A DNA stretch of 64,000 nucleotides, taken from contig NZ_CP060784.1 in NCBI RefSeq assembly GCF_014489555.1, positions 248,001-312,000 of the forward strand, written 5' to 3'. The notes under the pieces were generated by a model that made no database searches, had not been told where the DNA came from, and saw nothing but the letters and a program-made list of their open reading frames with translations. Source of the DNA: Hymenobacter qilianensis. Lineage in GTDB: Bacteria > Bacteroidota > Bacteroidia > Cytophagales > Hymenobacteraceae. Below, piece after piece: positions 18,283 to 28,692 of this stretch; positions within the stretch are counted from its first letter, which is position 1, and each line of letters begins with the position of its first letter. The translations under genes and the position numbers were made by a program.

Positions 18283-19656
18283 TTAGTATTGCTTATCGTC
18301 AAAATCGTCGATCAACAGGCCTTTGGTGCGGCTGATGATATCCTGAAAGAACTTGCCGGCACCGGATGGCTTTTTGGGTGGTACGGGCGCCTGGGGGGCT
18401 TTTTGTGGAACGGCAGCAATAACAGGCGCTTCCATGCGCGGCTCAGGAGCAGCGGGGCGATAGGTTTGCTCTTCGGGCTCGTAGCTGCGGCTCACGCGCT
18501 CATCAATTGAACGGTAGCCAGCCAACACCAAGCCGACGGTAGTAGCATACATCGGCGACTTTACAGCCTCAATGCGGCTCTTGCCCAGGTGCTCATTGGG
18601 GTATCCAATGCGGGTATCCAGACCTGTTACGTATTCGGTGAGCTGCACTAGGTTTTGGAGCTGCGACCCGCCACCGGTTAGTACAATACCGGCAGCCAGC
18701 TTATCGGCGTGGCCGGTACGCTGAATCTCGGCATACACCAACTCCACAATTTCCTCCATCCGCGCCTCAATGATGTGGGCGAGGTTTTTTAGGGAAATCT
18801 CCTTAGGAGCCCGATCGCGCAAGCCTGGGATGCTTACAATCTCGTAATCAGAGGCTTCCTCCGCAATGGCCTTTCCAAACTTCACTTTCAGCTGCTCCGC
18901 TTGGTTCTGCATTACCAGGCAGCCTTGCTTGATATCGGAAGTCACGATGTTGCCACCGAAAGGCAGTACCGCCGCGTGACGAATGATACCATCCTTGAAA
19001 ATCGCCAAGTCGGTAGTGCCGCCACCGATATCAATCAGGGCTACACCGGCTTCCTTTTCCTCTTCGCTTAGCACCGACATGCTTGATGCCAGCGGCTCCA
19101 GAATCAGATTATCAATTTCAAGCCCGGCTTTGGTAACGCACTTGTTGATGTTGTTGATGGCGGTGCTCTGAGCAGTAATAATGTGGAAGTTGCCTTCCAG
19201 GCGCACACCCGACATCCCAACCGGATCCATGATATTTTCCTCGTAATCCACCTTGTAGTCCTGGGGCATTACGTGGATAATCTCGGAGCCGGGCGGAGTT
19301 ACCAGGCGGTACATATCGTTGGTCAGGCGGTTGACATCATCCACGGTAATCTCGCTATCCTGCGAAGCCCGCGTGATGCTGCCATTGTGCTGCAGGCTCT
19401 TGATATGCTGACCGGCAATACCAACGTTCACTACGCCGATATTGATACCAGACTGCTCTTCTGCCTGCCGAATTGCCTTCTTAATCGCGTCTACAGTTTT
19501 GTCAATATTGGATACAATACCGCGCACCACACCCTCCGACACGGCTTTACCCATACCGAGGATTTCAAGTTTGCCAAACTCATTTTTGCGTCCTACCAGG
19601 ACGCAGATTTTGGTGGTGCCGATGTCGAGGCCGACTACAATTTTATCGTTTTGCAT
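18283..19656 (-). CDS. ftsA: Cell division protein FtsA
   Basis: This 457-residue actin-like ATPase tethers FtsZ to the membrane. Seen are the phosphate-1 loop GLDIGTTKICVLVG at residues 9-22, the second phosphate loop DIGGGTTDLAIF and the adenosine segment VLTGGGSQL. A Pro/Ala-rich linker ends in an amphipathic tail with FFQDI and GLLIDDF, suited to membrane binding. It lies between ftsQ and ftsZ in the usual dcw order. Confidence 0.96.
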   Translation of the reverse strand: MQNDKIVVGLDIGTTKICVLVGRKNEFGKLEILGMGKAVSEGVVRGIVSNIDKTVDAIKKAIRQAEEQSGINIGVVNVGIAGQHIKSLQHNGSITRASQDSEITVDDVNRLTNDMYRLVTPPGSEIIHVMPQDYKVDYEENIMDPVGMSGVRLEGNFHIITAQSTAINNINKCVTKAGLEIDNLILEPLASSMSVLSEEEKEAGVALIDIGGGTTDLAIFKDGIIRHAAVLPFGGNIVTSDIKQGCLVMQNQAEQLKVKFGKAIAEEASDYEIVSIPGLRDRAPKEISLKNLAHIIEARMEEIVELVYAEIQRTGHADKLAAGIVLTGGGSQLQNLVQLTEYVTGLDTRIGYPNEHLGKSRIEAVKSPMYATTVGLVLAGYRSIDERVSRSYEPEEQTYRPAAPEPRMEAPVIAAVPQKAPQAPVPPKKPSGAGKFFQDIISRTKGLLIDDFDDKQY

Positions 19657-19760
19657 GGGGTAGGTACTGGCAGGGTTTGCGGGAAGTTGCAGTGTGTATC
19701 TAAAAAAACGCTATTTCGGGCGCTTAAAGGGCCTTTTTAGGCGTTACAGAGATTGTATAG

Positions 19761-20525
19761 TTATTCGCAAATGATCTGGTCTTTGAACTCGACATTGACG
19801 CGGTGGTATGTATCCCATCCTAAAACTGGGGGAATTTGCCGGTAAAATACCATTAGTTTCGCGAATTTTTCTGAAATATTCTCTGGAAACCCAAATTCTA
19901 CTCGTTGATCTCCTATTTGCTGGGTAAAAGCAAGTTTGCCATTCTGCCCAATAAATACTTCAGCCACTTGAGCCCGCCAAAAGGGGTGCTCGTCGATGTA
20001 GCGCAATACTTCGAGGTAGCGGCGGCCCGTGGAGTCACGAAAAAACGTAGCGGGAATGGGAGCTCCGCCCTGACGAGCTACAGGCACAACGCGGGCTGTG
20101 AACAGAGGTGAAAGCGGCAACTCATGGCCCTCGGCGTCGAGGTAGCTGTCGCGGCGGGTGTCGGCGTGTATCAGGCGGGCGATGGGACGATTCTGGCGCA
20201 CGTCGGCGTGCAGGTTGCCGGCCAAGTCGCGGTATACTTCTGCTTCACGCACAAAGCTGTGCGCTTTCAGTCGGGCTTCGAGGGCTTTCAGATTTAATTC
20301 TTCGGGTCGGGCACCTTCCAGGCGCTGATAGCCATTACGCGTGAGCAAGGCGGTTACCTCCTGCTCACTGATGAAATAGTTGTTGAATTCGTTACTGATG
20401 GTCACGATAACCTGACCCACGGGACGGTTGGCTTGGCGCAGGCCCGCAAACACGGCCAAGCCGATGAGCAGCAACAGGCAAGCCGCTGCAAACAGATAAT
20501 TTTTGGCGTTAGGCTTGAGTTTCAT
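19761..20525 (-). CDS. ftsQ: Cell division protein FtsQ
   Basis: This 254-residue single-pass protein has a short cytoplasmic start, a membrane helix at about 10-28 and a periplasmic POTRA-like region at about 38-105, ending in a beta domain. It links the early and late divisome. The sequence is divergent, as usual in Bacteroidota, so the assignment rests on topology and on its place between murC and ftsA. Its start overlaps the murC stop by 17 bases, indicating translational coupling. Confidence 0.88.
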   Translation of the reverse strand: MKLKPNAKNYLFAAACLLLLIGLAVFAGLRQANRPVGQVIVTISNEFNNYFISEQEVTALLTRNGYQRLEGARPEELNLKALEARLKAHSFVREAEVYRDLAGNLHADVRQNRPIARLIHADTRRDSYLDAEGHELPLSPLFTARVVPVARQGGAPIPATFFRDSTGRRYLEVLRYIDEHPFWRAQVAEVFIGQNGKLAFTQQIGDQRVEFGFPENISEKFAKLMVFYRQIPPVLGWDTYHRVNVEFKDQIICE

Positions 20526-21936
20526 GCCAGCGGCTGGTTAAAATGGTTCGTAGCTGAGGCACCAATTGATCTATATCACCGGCCCCAACGGTAGCCAGCA
20601 CGTCAAAATCATTATCGGCAGCGGCCGCCGCTAAGACTTGCTCCTTGGTTTGCAATGACTTCTTGGGAGCTGTTATTTGAGACAGAATCAACTCGGAAGT
20701 AACTCCGCTAATCGGCAGCTCACGAGCGGGATATATATCGAGTAGCACCACCTCATCGGCTAGGCTCAGGCTCTCGGCGAAGCCAGGAGCAAAGTCGCGG
20801 GTGCGGGTAAAAAGGTGGGGCTGGAAGATGACGCGCAGACGTTTCTGCGGGTACAACGCACGTAGGGAACGAAGGAAAGCTTCGATTTCGCGTGGGTGGT
20901 GGGCATAATCGTCAACATAAACCTTATTTTTTGTGGTGACGATAAACTCAAAGCGACGCTTTACGCCCCGATAAGCCGCTACGGCAGCTGCAAGTTCTCC
21001 GGCATTTACGCCTTCCAGTTGGGCAGCAAAAATGGCCCCGAGCATATTTTCCACGTTGTGGAAGCCGGGCACAGTCAGCTGCAAATCAGTCAGGTTACCG
21101 TGTGGGCTATGCACATCGAAGCGAAACTGGTGGCCATGGGCCGTTACATTCGCGGCGTACAGATTTGCCCCCTGACCTACTTCCAGACCATAATGAATGA
21201 CCTGCACGTCAGCAGGAACCGCGGTGGCTACACTAGCATCGGCAGTGTGGTTGAGCAACAGCGTGCCGCCGGGCTTTATCTGGCCCACAAACTGCCGGAA
21301 GGACTCTATTAGGGCATCCTGAGTGCCATATATATCAAGGTGGTCGGCATCCGTGCTGGTTACGATGGCTACATCGGGGTGCAATGTCAGAAAGCTGCGG
21401 TCATACTCATCGGCCTCCACTACAACAGGCTTAGAACCCGCGTCTGCGCCATTGCTTAAGAGTAGATTCGACCCAAGATTCACAGAAATGCCCCCCAGAA
21501 AGGCCGAGCAGTCGACGCCCGCGTGGTGGAGCAAGTGCGCCACCATTGACGAAGTGGTGGTTTTGCCGTGGGTGCCGGCTACGGCAATGGTGCGCTTGCC
21601 TTGAGTCAGCAAACCCAGCACTTGGCTGCGCTTGCGAATATCGTAGCCTTTTTCGCGCAGCCAGGCCCACTCCTGATGGCCCGCAGGAATTGCCGGCGTA
21701 AGCACAACCAGCGTCTGGGGGGCATTTTCACGTACCTCCGCCGGAATATTCTCTACTGCATCCGCATAATGCACGGCAATGCCTTCGGCCGATAAGGCTT
21801 CCGTGAGTGGCGTTGGCGTGCGGTCGTAGCCGCTCACCTGGTGACCATTGGCTTGGAACCACCGCGCCAGCGCCGACATACCGATGCCACCGATGCCGAG
21901 AAAATAGACGTAGGGAAATGCGGCTACAGGATTCAT
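20509..21936 (-). CDS. murC: UDP-N-acetylmuramate-L-alanine ligase
   Basis: This 475-residue ATP-dependent ligase adds L-Ala to UDP-MurNAc, the first stem-peptide step. The N-terminal nucleotide fold contains GIGGIGMSALA, the P-loop is GTHGKTTTS and the central domain has DADHLD and the DDYAHHP segment. It overlaps the ftsQ start downstream and the murG stop upstream by four bases. Two G6C motifs within it are in frame. Confidence 0.96.
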   Translation of the reverse strand: MNPVAAFPYVYFLGIGGIGMSALARWFQANGHQVSGYDRTPTPLTEALSAEGIAVHYADAVENIPAEVRENAPQTLVVLTPAIPAGHQEWAWLREKGYDIRKRSQVLGLLTQGKRTIAVAGTHGKTTTSSMVAHLLHHAGVDCSAFLGGISVNLGSNLLLSNGADAGSKPVVVEADEYDRSFLTLHPDVAIVTSTDADHLDIYGTQDALIESFRQFVGQIKPGGTLLLNHTADASVATAVPADVQVIHYGLEVGQGANLYAANVTAHGHQFRFDVHSPHGNLTDLQLTVPGFHNVENMLGAIFAAQLEGVNAGELAAAVAAYRGVKRRFEFIVTTKNKVYVDDYAHHPREIEAFLRSLRALYPQKRLRVIFQPHLFTRTRDFAPGFAESLSLADEVVLLDIYPARELPISGVTSELILSQITAPKKSLQTKEQVLAAAAADNDFDVLATVGAGDIDQLVPQLRTILTSRWHETQA

Positions 21937-23068
21937 CGGCGGTCCATGATAGTGAGTAGTTCATCTACAATGGCGGCCGTAGCGTCGGGGCGGGCGAGCT
22001 GGCGCACGTTAGCGCTTAGCTGCCGCTGGCGCGACTCGTCGGCTAGTAAGCTCAGCGCCTCATCGTAGAGGCGAACGGGCGCTTCCGCATCCGTGACGAG
22101 TATGGCAGCCTGATGGCGAACCAGGGCCGAGGCATTTTTGGTCTGATGATCTTCGGCCACGTTAGGCGAAGGCACCAGCAAACTCGGCTTGCCGGTAAGG
22201 CACAGCTCAGACACGGACAAAGCACCAGCCCGCGAAACCACGACATCGGCGGCGGCATAGGCAAGGTCCATGCATTGCACGAACTCTAAAGCTTGAATGC
22301 CGTCGGCGGCGAATGGCGCGGCCTGCTCCAGTGCTTTCGGATAGTAGAGTTTGCCCGTTTGCCACAGCAGCTGAACTCCAGCCGCTTTCAGGCGAGGCAG
22401 AGCAGCGGCCGTAGCTTCGTTCAGGGTGCGGGCGCCAAGGCTGCCGCCAATCACGAGCAGCGTTTTCTTGTCAGGCGAAAGGCCGAAAAACTTTAATGCT
22501 TCGGTACGGTCTCCGGAGGCAATTTCAGTGCGAACAGGGTTGCCAGTCAGTACCAGCTTATCTTTTGGAAAGAACTTTTCCATGCCATCATAAGCCACAC
22601 AAATGCGGCTTACCCGCCGACTCAGCAGCTTATTTACTAAGCCAGCGTAGGAATTCTGTTCCTGAATAAGGGCCGGAATTCCCCGCGAAGCGGCGGCCAA
22701 TAAAATAGGAGCCGAAGCGTAGCCGCCAACGCCCACAACCGCTTCAGGGCGGAACTCCTCAATGATTTTACGTGCCTTTTTTACACTCCGAATCACCCGC
22801 AGCGGAAACAACAGATTCTGCGGCGTCAGGCGGCGCTGTAAGCCGCTGATATCGAGGCCCACAATGTCGTAGCCGGCCTCGGGCACCCGGGTCATTTCCA
22901 TGCGACCATTGGCGCCCACAAACAGGATTTCGGCTTCCGGCTGACGCCGCCGCAGCTCGTTGGCGATGGCCACCGCCGGAAAAATATGCCCCCCGTGCCC
23001 CCGCCGCTGATAATAATGCGGTAGGGCGCGGCATGCGAAGAAATAAACTGAAGATTCGACTTGGGCAT
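21933..23068 (-). CDS. murG: UDP-GlcNAc transferase MurG (one-base frameshift here)
   Basis: This glycosyltransferase makes lipid II from lipid I at the inner membrane. With one G restored in the run at 22989-22994 (seven instead of six), the N-terminal loop reads GGGTGGHIFPA, the invariant family signature, and joins the downstream frame, giving 378 residues from ATG 23068. As written, the reading frame changes inside this essential loop. The C-terminal donor-binding domain includes SRAGALSVSEL. The stop overlaps the murC start. Confidence 0.93.
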
Positions 23069-23114
23069 GTAAGCGTAGGCTGTACTAAAGAATTGTGTAG
23101 AGTAACCTATGTAG

Positions 23115-24293
23115 TTACGCGTAGGCGGTTTTCTTGGGAATGCGTGCTGTGTCCTCAGGCTCACCCGTCATGGGGCGAATTTCCCGTTCACCACGGCTGA
23201 CGCTCAGGATAATACCGATGCTAATACCCGTGAATATCAAGGAGGTACCGCCCATACTCAGCAAGGGCAGCGGCAAGCCCGTGATAGGCCCAAGGCCCAC
23301 GGCCACGCCCATATTTACCATCGCCTGCAAAACCAGACTAAAGGTTAGTCCGGCCGATAAAAGCCCCCCAAAGGCCCCATAGCTATGGATTACGGTATTC
23401 AGGCCCCGATAGAGGAAAGCCAGATACAAAAACAGCACTACCACGCCCCCAATCAGGCCATATTCCTCAATGATAACGGCGTAGATAAAATCGGAATACG
23501 GGTGGGGCAGAATGTTGCGCTCGGTGCTTTTACCAGGGCCTTTCCCACTGATACCGCCCGTAGCAATGGCGATATAGCTGTGCTCCAGCTGAAAAGGCAC
23601 CGGCTTGGTCTTGTCGGTAAAACTCTCAATACGAGTAAGTACCGTTTTGTAGCGCTGACCCGACGAAAGGCCAATACCACCCACAACCGCTCCAATAAGC
23701 ACCATCACCGCCATCTGCTTGAGTGGCACGCGGCCGATGAACATGAGCAGCAGACAGGTGGCAAACAACAGCAGCGCCGTAGAGGCATTACTCATGATAA
23801 TAATGCCGCAAATAAGACCCACCCACAGCATTACGGGCAGCAGCGTCGTTTTGAAATCCTGCACATGCTGCTGCCGACGGCTGAGCATACTTGCCAAATG
23901 AGAAATCAGGGCCAGTTTGGCCAAGTCGGAAGGCTGGAAGGTTTGGTTGATAACCGGAATAGTCAGCCAGCGCGAGGCTTCGTTGATATTCGAGCCCATG
24001 AAATAGGTAAACAGCAACAAGGGCACCGAGAGCAGCAGCGCATACAGCGACAGGCGCGAGTAGTACCGATAGTCGATGCGGTGCGCCAGCCACATAAAGG
24101 CCAGTCCCACGAAGATCAGACCCGTGTGCTTAACCAGGAAGTACTCCGTATTGCCCCCCATCTTCTTGTAAGCCAGCGTGCCGGTGGCCGAATACACCAC
24201 GGCAATACTGATGAAAGAAAACAGCAGCACGATGCCCCACAAAATAGGGTCGCCTTTGAGGTTGCGTTGCAGCCAGAGTTTTACGGGTTCCAT
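23115..24293 (-). CDS. ftsW: Septal peptidoglycan polymerase FtsW (SEDS family)
   Basis: This 392-residue protein has about ten membrane helices and is the SEDS glycosyltransferase that works with the transpeptidase FtsI. Family segments seen include SEASRW-like NEASRWLTIP, PSDLAKLA and the C-terminal GLPLPLLSMGGTSL. ATG 24293 was chosen over a longer frame to 24362, which would start inside the hairpin array shared with the end of murD. The basic C-terminal tail ends at the murG leader. Confidence 0.93.
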   Translation of the reverse strand: MEPVKLWLQRNLKGDPILWGIVLLFSFISIAVVYSATGTLAYKKMGGNTEYFLVKHTGLIFVGLAFMWLAHRIDYRYYSRLSLYALLLSVPLLLFTYFMGSNINEASRWLTIPVINQTFQPSDLAKLALISHLASMLSRRQQHVQDFKTTLLPVMLWVGLICGIIIMSNASTALLLFATCLLLMFIGRVPLKQMAVMVLIGAVVGGIGLSSGQRYKTVLTRIESFTDKTKPVPFQLEHSYIAIATGGISGKGPGKSTERNILPHPYSDFIYAVIIEEYGLIGGVVVLFLYLAFLYRGLNTVIHSYGAFGGLLSAGLTFSLVLQAMVNMGVAVGLGPITGLPLPLLSMGGTSLIFTGISIGIILSVSRGEREIRPMTGEPEDTARIPKKTAYA

Positions 24294-24295
24294 AG

Positions 24296-24382
24296 GCGAA
24301 TGAGTGAATGGGTGAATGAGTGACGTAATTGAAGCGAGTAGAATGACCGAGCACTCATTCACTCATTCGCCCATTCACTCAT
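24296..24382 (-). repeat. Hairpin word array at the murD-ftsW junction
   Basis: GAATGAGTGAATGGGTGAATGAGTG-like words on the left (24296-24322) pair with CACTCATTCACTCATTCGCC-type words on the right (24352-24382), with about three mismatches over 25 bases. The right arm encodes the last seven residues and stop codon of MurD. Confidence 0.75.
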
Positions 24383-25731
24383 AAGCTTTTCCACGGCGGC
24401 AGAAAATTGCCCCCCACGGTCTTCGTAGTTCTTAAATAGATCGAAGCTGGCGCAGGCAGGCGAGAGCAGCACCACGTCGCCGGGGGCGGCTAGCTCGGCG
24501 GCGCGGCGCACGGCGGTTTCTATACTTTGGGTTTCTTCCAGGTGCGGAACAACGGTGCCGAAGCTGGCTTTCAGCTTTTCGTTATCCACGCCGAGGCAGA
24601 TCAGCGCTTTCGCTTTTTGCCTGGCCAGCGGCAGCAGGGAAGTATAATCGTTGCCCTTATCCGTGCCGCCCGCAATCCAGATGATGGGCTGCTGCACGCC
24701 ATCGAGGGCAAACCACGCCGCTTCCACATTCGTGGCTTTGCTGTCGTTGATAAACTTAACGCCATTGATTTCCCCAACTAATTGTAGGCGGTGGGGGCAT
24801 TTTTGAAGGAAACCAAGCCCTTCTCAATCTGCTCGGAACTCAGCCCCACAACGCGGGCCGCCAAGATAGCCGCCGCCATGTTCTGCTGGTTGTGCTGACC
24901 AATCAGCGGCGAGTTGTCCACTGTAATGCTCTCCACCTGACCTTGGGCCCATTCGGGCAAATGCAGCTGAAGCGTGCCATCTTGCCCGTACCAAGCAGCT
25001 AAGTTTTCGCCCGCTTCACTATTCTGTTGCTGATCAAAGGCCAAAGCGGTTTTCTCGTAAGCCGAAGCGGCTACCGCTTTGCGCGTTTCCGGGTCGCCGG
25101 CATTGTAGATAAAATAGCGGCTTACGTTGCGGGCAACACGCATTTTGGCTGCCGCATAGTTTTCTAAGTTGTAACCGTAGCGGTCGAGGTGGTCGGGGGT
25201 GATATTGAGCAGAATAGCCAGCCAGGGGGCAAAATCGTGGGTATCGTCGAGTTGAAAGCTGCTCAGCTCCACCACGTAGTAGTCGTGCTTATCCTCCATA
25301 ACCTGCTCAGCGAGGCTGTAGCCCACATTGCCGGCCAACCCTACGTTCAGGCCAGCCTCCTTCAGTAAATGATAGGTGAGCAGCGTGGTCGTCGTCTTGC
25401 CGTTCGTGCCGGTGATGCAGATGCACTTGGCCTGCGTATAGCGGCCCGCCAACTCGATTTCGGAGATAATGGGCGTTCCTTTGGCACGCAGAGCCTGAAT
25501 GACGGGGGCCTTTTCCGGAATGCCGGGGCTTTTTACCACTTCGTCGGCGCGCAGAATTTCTTCCAGCGTATGCTGGTTTTCCTCGAAGCGAATACCAGCC
25601 TGCGTCAGCTTCTCCTTATAGGCTGGCTTAATAGCTCCCCCATCAGACACGAAAACGGCGTGGCCTTTGGCTTGCGCCAACAGCGCCGCCCCTACCCCAC
25701 TTTCTGCTGCTCCTAGTATTACGATGTGCAT
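24359..25731 (-). CDS. murD: UDP-MurNAc-L-Ala-D-Glu ligase MurD (one-base frameshift here)
   Basis: This ligase adds D-Glu to UDP-MurNAc-L-Ala. With one base restored in the G5 run at 24793-24797, the frame reads KNAPHRLQLVGEINGVKF and continues into NDSKATN, the conserved MurD third domain, giving 457 residues. As written it stops early at PTAYN. The P-loop is ITGTNGKTTTT. The last codons fall inside the hairpin array before ftsW. Confidence 0.93.
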
Positions 25732-25743
25732 ATTTCGGGTTGA

Positions 25744-25848
25744 ATTTCTCGCAGTGTTTCGCGGTGAAGGGCGCAGTGTCGGGCAGTGTGCTGACGATTG
25801 AACACTGCGCGACACTGCGCTTCAGCACTGCGTAACACTGCGAGAAAT
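25744..25848 (-). repeat. Long hairpin filling the mraY-murD gap
   Basis: Arms of about 46 bases (25744-25789 and 25802-25848) match with few mismatches around a 12-base loop. Both are built from CGCAGTGT-type words and begin or end with ATTTCTCGCAGTGTT or its complement. It spans almost the whole 121-base gap between the mraY stop and the murD start. Confidence 0.85.
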
Positions 25849-25852
25849 GTCA

Positions 25853-27073
25853 TTAGCGTAGTTTCAAAGTGACCAGAGTAAACACCGCCAGCATAATGCC
25901 CACAATCCAGAAGCGTGACACGATTTTGGATTCGTGATAACCAAGCTTTTGATAGTGATGGTGCAAGGGCGACATGCGCAGCAAGCGGCGGCCTTCCCCA
26001 TACTTGCGCCGCGTGTATTTGAAGTAGCTCACCTGGGCCATTACAGAGAGGTTCTCAATCAGAAACACTCCGCATAGCACCGGAATAAGCAATTCTTTCC
26101 GAACAATCAGGGCCAGCACGGCGATGATGCCGCCAATGGCCAAGGAGCCCGTATCGCCCATAAAAACCTGGGCCGGGTAGCTATTGTACCACAAGAAACC
26201 CACACACGCCCCCACAAAGGCAGTACAGAATATCACCAGCTCCCCCGAGTTCGGGATGAACATAATATCCAGATAATCAGCAAGAAGGGCGTTACCACTC
26301 ACGAAGGCGAAAATGGCCAGCGTGATACCGATAATAGCAGAAGTGCCTGCCGCCAGGCCATCGAGGCCGTCGGTGATATTGGCCCCGTTGCTAACCGCCG
26401 TAATGATGAAGATGACAATAGGAATGTAGAGGAAGCTGTAGAGGCCGTTGAAGTACGGACCGGCGTAGGCGAACAGGTTGCCGTAGTTCAGTTCGTTGTT
26501 CTTGGCAAAGGGAATGGTCGTAATCATCAGCTTCACATCCTGATACACGGTGCTGGCATCCACGGCGGAAAGCTGCCCGTTGGGCAGCAGGTACTGGCGC
26601 ACAGTTACATCGTTGCTGAAAAACAGTACCCAGCCGACAGTAATACCTAATCCGATCTGACCCAACACTTTAAAGCGCCCACTCAGGCCTTCTTTATTCT
26701 TCTGAAACACCTTGATATAGTCGTCCAGAAAGCCAATCAGGCCTAGCCAAACCGTACTCAGCAGCATCAGTACGATGTAGATATTATCGAGTTTGGCAAA
26801 TAGGAGCACGGGCACTAGTATGGCCAGAATGATAATCAGGCCGCCCATGGTTGGGGTGCCTTTTTTCTCCAACTGCCCTTGCAAACCCAGGTCGCGGATG
26901 CTTTCGCCCACCTGCTTTTTCTGCAAAATCCGGATCAGGCTTTTACCAAAAACCTGCGCAATAAGCAGGGAAGTAATGACGGCCATAGCCGCCCGAAACG
27001 AGATAAATTGAAACACGCCCGCCCCAGGCAGATTGTAGTGCTCACTGAGGTACGTAAAGAGGTAATAAAGCAT
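25853..27073 (-). CDS. mraY: Phospho-MurNAc-pentapeptide transferase MraY
   Basis: This 406-residue, ten-helix membrane enzyme attaches phospho-MurNAc-pentapeptide to undecaprenyl phosphate to make lipid I. Conserved segments seen are KKGTPTMGG, the Asp pair in [18 protein letters not shown] and the histidine cluster [11 protein letters not shown]. It includes an insertion around residues 160-200, as is common in Bacteroidota MraY. Confidence 0.96.
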   Translation of the reverse strand: MLYYLFTYLSEHYNLPGAGVFQFISFRAAMAVITSLLIAQVFGKSLIRILQKKQVGESIRDLGLQGQLEKKGTPTMGGLIIILAILVPVLLFAKLDNIYIVLMLLSTVWLGLIGFLDDYIKVFQKNKEGLSGRFKVLGQIGLGITVGWVLFFSNDVTVRQYLLPNGQLSAVDASTVYQDVKLMITTIPFAKNNELNYGNLFAYAGPYFNGLYSFLYIPIVIFIITAVSNGANITDGLDGLAAGTSAIIGITLAIFAFVSGNALLADYLDIMFIPNSGELVIFCTAFVGACVGFLWYNSYPAQVFMGDTGSLAIGGIIAVLALIVRKELLIPVLCGVFLIENLSVMAQVSYFKYTRRKYGEGRRLLRMSPLHHHYQKLGYHESKIVSRFWIVGIMLAVFTLVTLKLR

Positions 27074-27183
27074 GGGCGAGGGGTCAGCGGATAGAAAGTG
27101 GAGTTAGGCCAAGATGCAAAGGTTTAGTTTTTTAGGTTGGGGTCAAACGTTGTGTTTTCAGGATTTTTGCCGTAGCGCATGGG

Positions 27184-28670
27184 TCATTTATTCAGCAAGT
27201 CGAACATCTCTTGCAAGACTTGCTTGTCGTCAAATGCCCCCCGCACGCCTTGCACCTCCTGGTAAGTCTCGTGGCCCTTGCCGGCTACCAGCACAATATC
27301 GCCGGGCTGGGCCAGGGCAACGGCCGTTTTGATAGCCTCGCGCCGATCTGGAATCGTCAAAACTTTACCTAAATCCTGGGCTTGTACTCCAGCCTGCATC
27401 TGGCTTAAAATGGCGTTAGGATCCTCGAAGCGCGGATTATCGGAGGTGAGCACTACGCGGTTGGAGCCTTTAGCGGCCAGGTTGGCCATTACGGGGCGCT
27501 TGGCTGCGTCGCGGTTGCCGCCGCAGCCGACCACCGTAATTACCTGCTGGCTGGGCTGCCGAATCTGGGCGATGGTAGAAAGTACATTCTCCAGCGCATC
27601 GGGCGTATGCGCATAGTCTACGATGCCTGTCACGCGGGTGCGCTCGGCCACAATGGGCTCAAAGCGGCCCGGCGCCGACGTCAGGCCCGACAGCACGGTA
27701 AGTGCTTCCGTGGGGTCTTCGCCCAGCAACACGGCCGCTCCATACACGGCCAGCAGGTTGTAGGCGTTGAAAACCCCAATCAGCCGAAACTGCACCTCGC
27801 GCCCATCTATTTCCAGATGCAGGCCATGCACGGCATTCTCCAGCAGCTTCCCCCGGAATGTAGCCATACTGCGCAGCGAATAGGTTTCGCGGCGGGCGGC
27901 GGTGTTTTGCAGCATCACCGGACCGCGCTTGTCGTCGGCGTTGGTTAGAGCGAAGGCATCCTTCCCCAGCTGATCGAAGAATCCCTTCTTGGCCTTCAGG
28001 TACTCATCGAAAGTGCCGTGATAATCGAGGTGGTCGTGGGTGAGATTGGTAAAAATGCCCCCACGAAGCGCAAAGCCGTGGTGCGGTGCTGCACTACCGC
28101 GTGGGAGCTGACCTCCATAAACACATAGGTGCAGCCGGCGCGCAGCATCCGGGCCAGCAACTCGTTCAGCCGAATAGCATCAGGCGTGGTGTGCGTAGCC
28201 GGAATTACCTCCTCGTCGATCTGATTCTGTACCGTGGAAAGCAAGCCCACGTGGTGGCCCAACTCCCGGAACAGCTTGTGCAGCAGCGTCGCGCAGGTGG
28301 TCTTGCCATTGGTGCCCGTCACGCCTACGAGTTGAAGTTGGCGCGAAGGATGACCGTAAAATGCTGCGGCCATGTGGGCCATAGCTTCAGCGCTATCAGG
28401 CACCTGCACGTAAGCGGTGGCCGGGTCGAGGCTGGGGGGCAAATTTTCGCAGACCACCACCGCCGTACCCTGGGCCACGGCTTTGTCGATGAACTGGTGG
28501 CCGTCGGTCTGGGCGCCGCGCAAGGCAAAAAATACCATGCCGGGGCCTGCTTGCCGCGAGTCTAGCGTGAGGCCTTGCACCACTACATCGGTAGGGCCAT
28601 GCTGCGCCATCACCTTTACGGCGGGCAGCAGGTCAACTAGGGGGTGCGCTATGGGAGCTGAATTGGTCAA
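27184..28670 (-). CDS. murE: UDP-MurNAc-tripeptide synthetase MurE (one-base frameshift here)
   Basis: This ligase adds the third stem-peptide residue. With one G restored in the run at 28058-28062, the sequence reads RFVGGIFTNLTHDHLDYH, the family's conserved block, and joins both halves into 495 residues. The P-loop is VTGTNGKTTCA. The C-terminal domain contains DNPR, the motif of enzymes that use meso-diaminopimelate, so the peptidoglycan is probably DAP-type. It starts 22 bases after the ftsI stop. Confidence 0.93.
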
Positions 28671-28692
28671 TGTATTCCGGGTGCTGTTTGTA

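Noticed and set aside
23385..24323. 312-codon plus-strand frame opposite ftsW
   Set aside because: Composition is rich in Gln, His and Arg, as expected for the complement of membrane-protein codons; ftsW is secure.
24793..28062. Programmed frameshifting in murD, murE and murG
   Set aside because: The same one-base loss occurs in unrelated genes and always at G or C runs, and known programmed sites have slippery heptamers plus a stimulatory structure, which were not seen.
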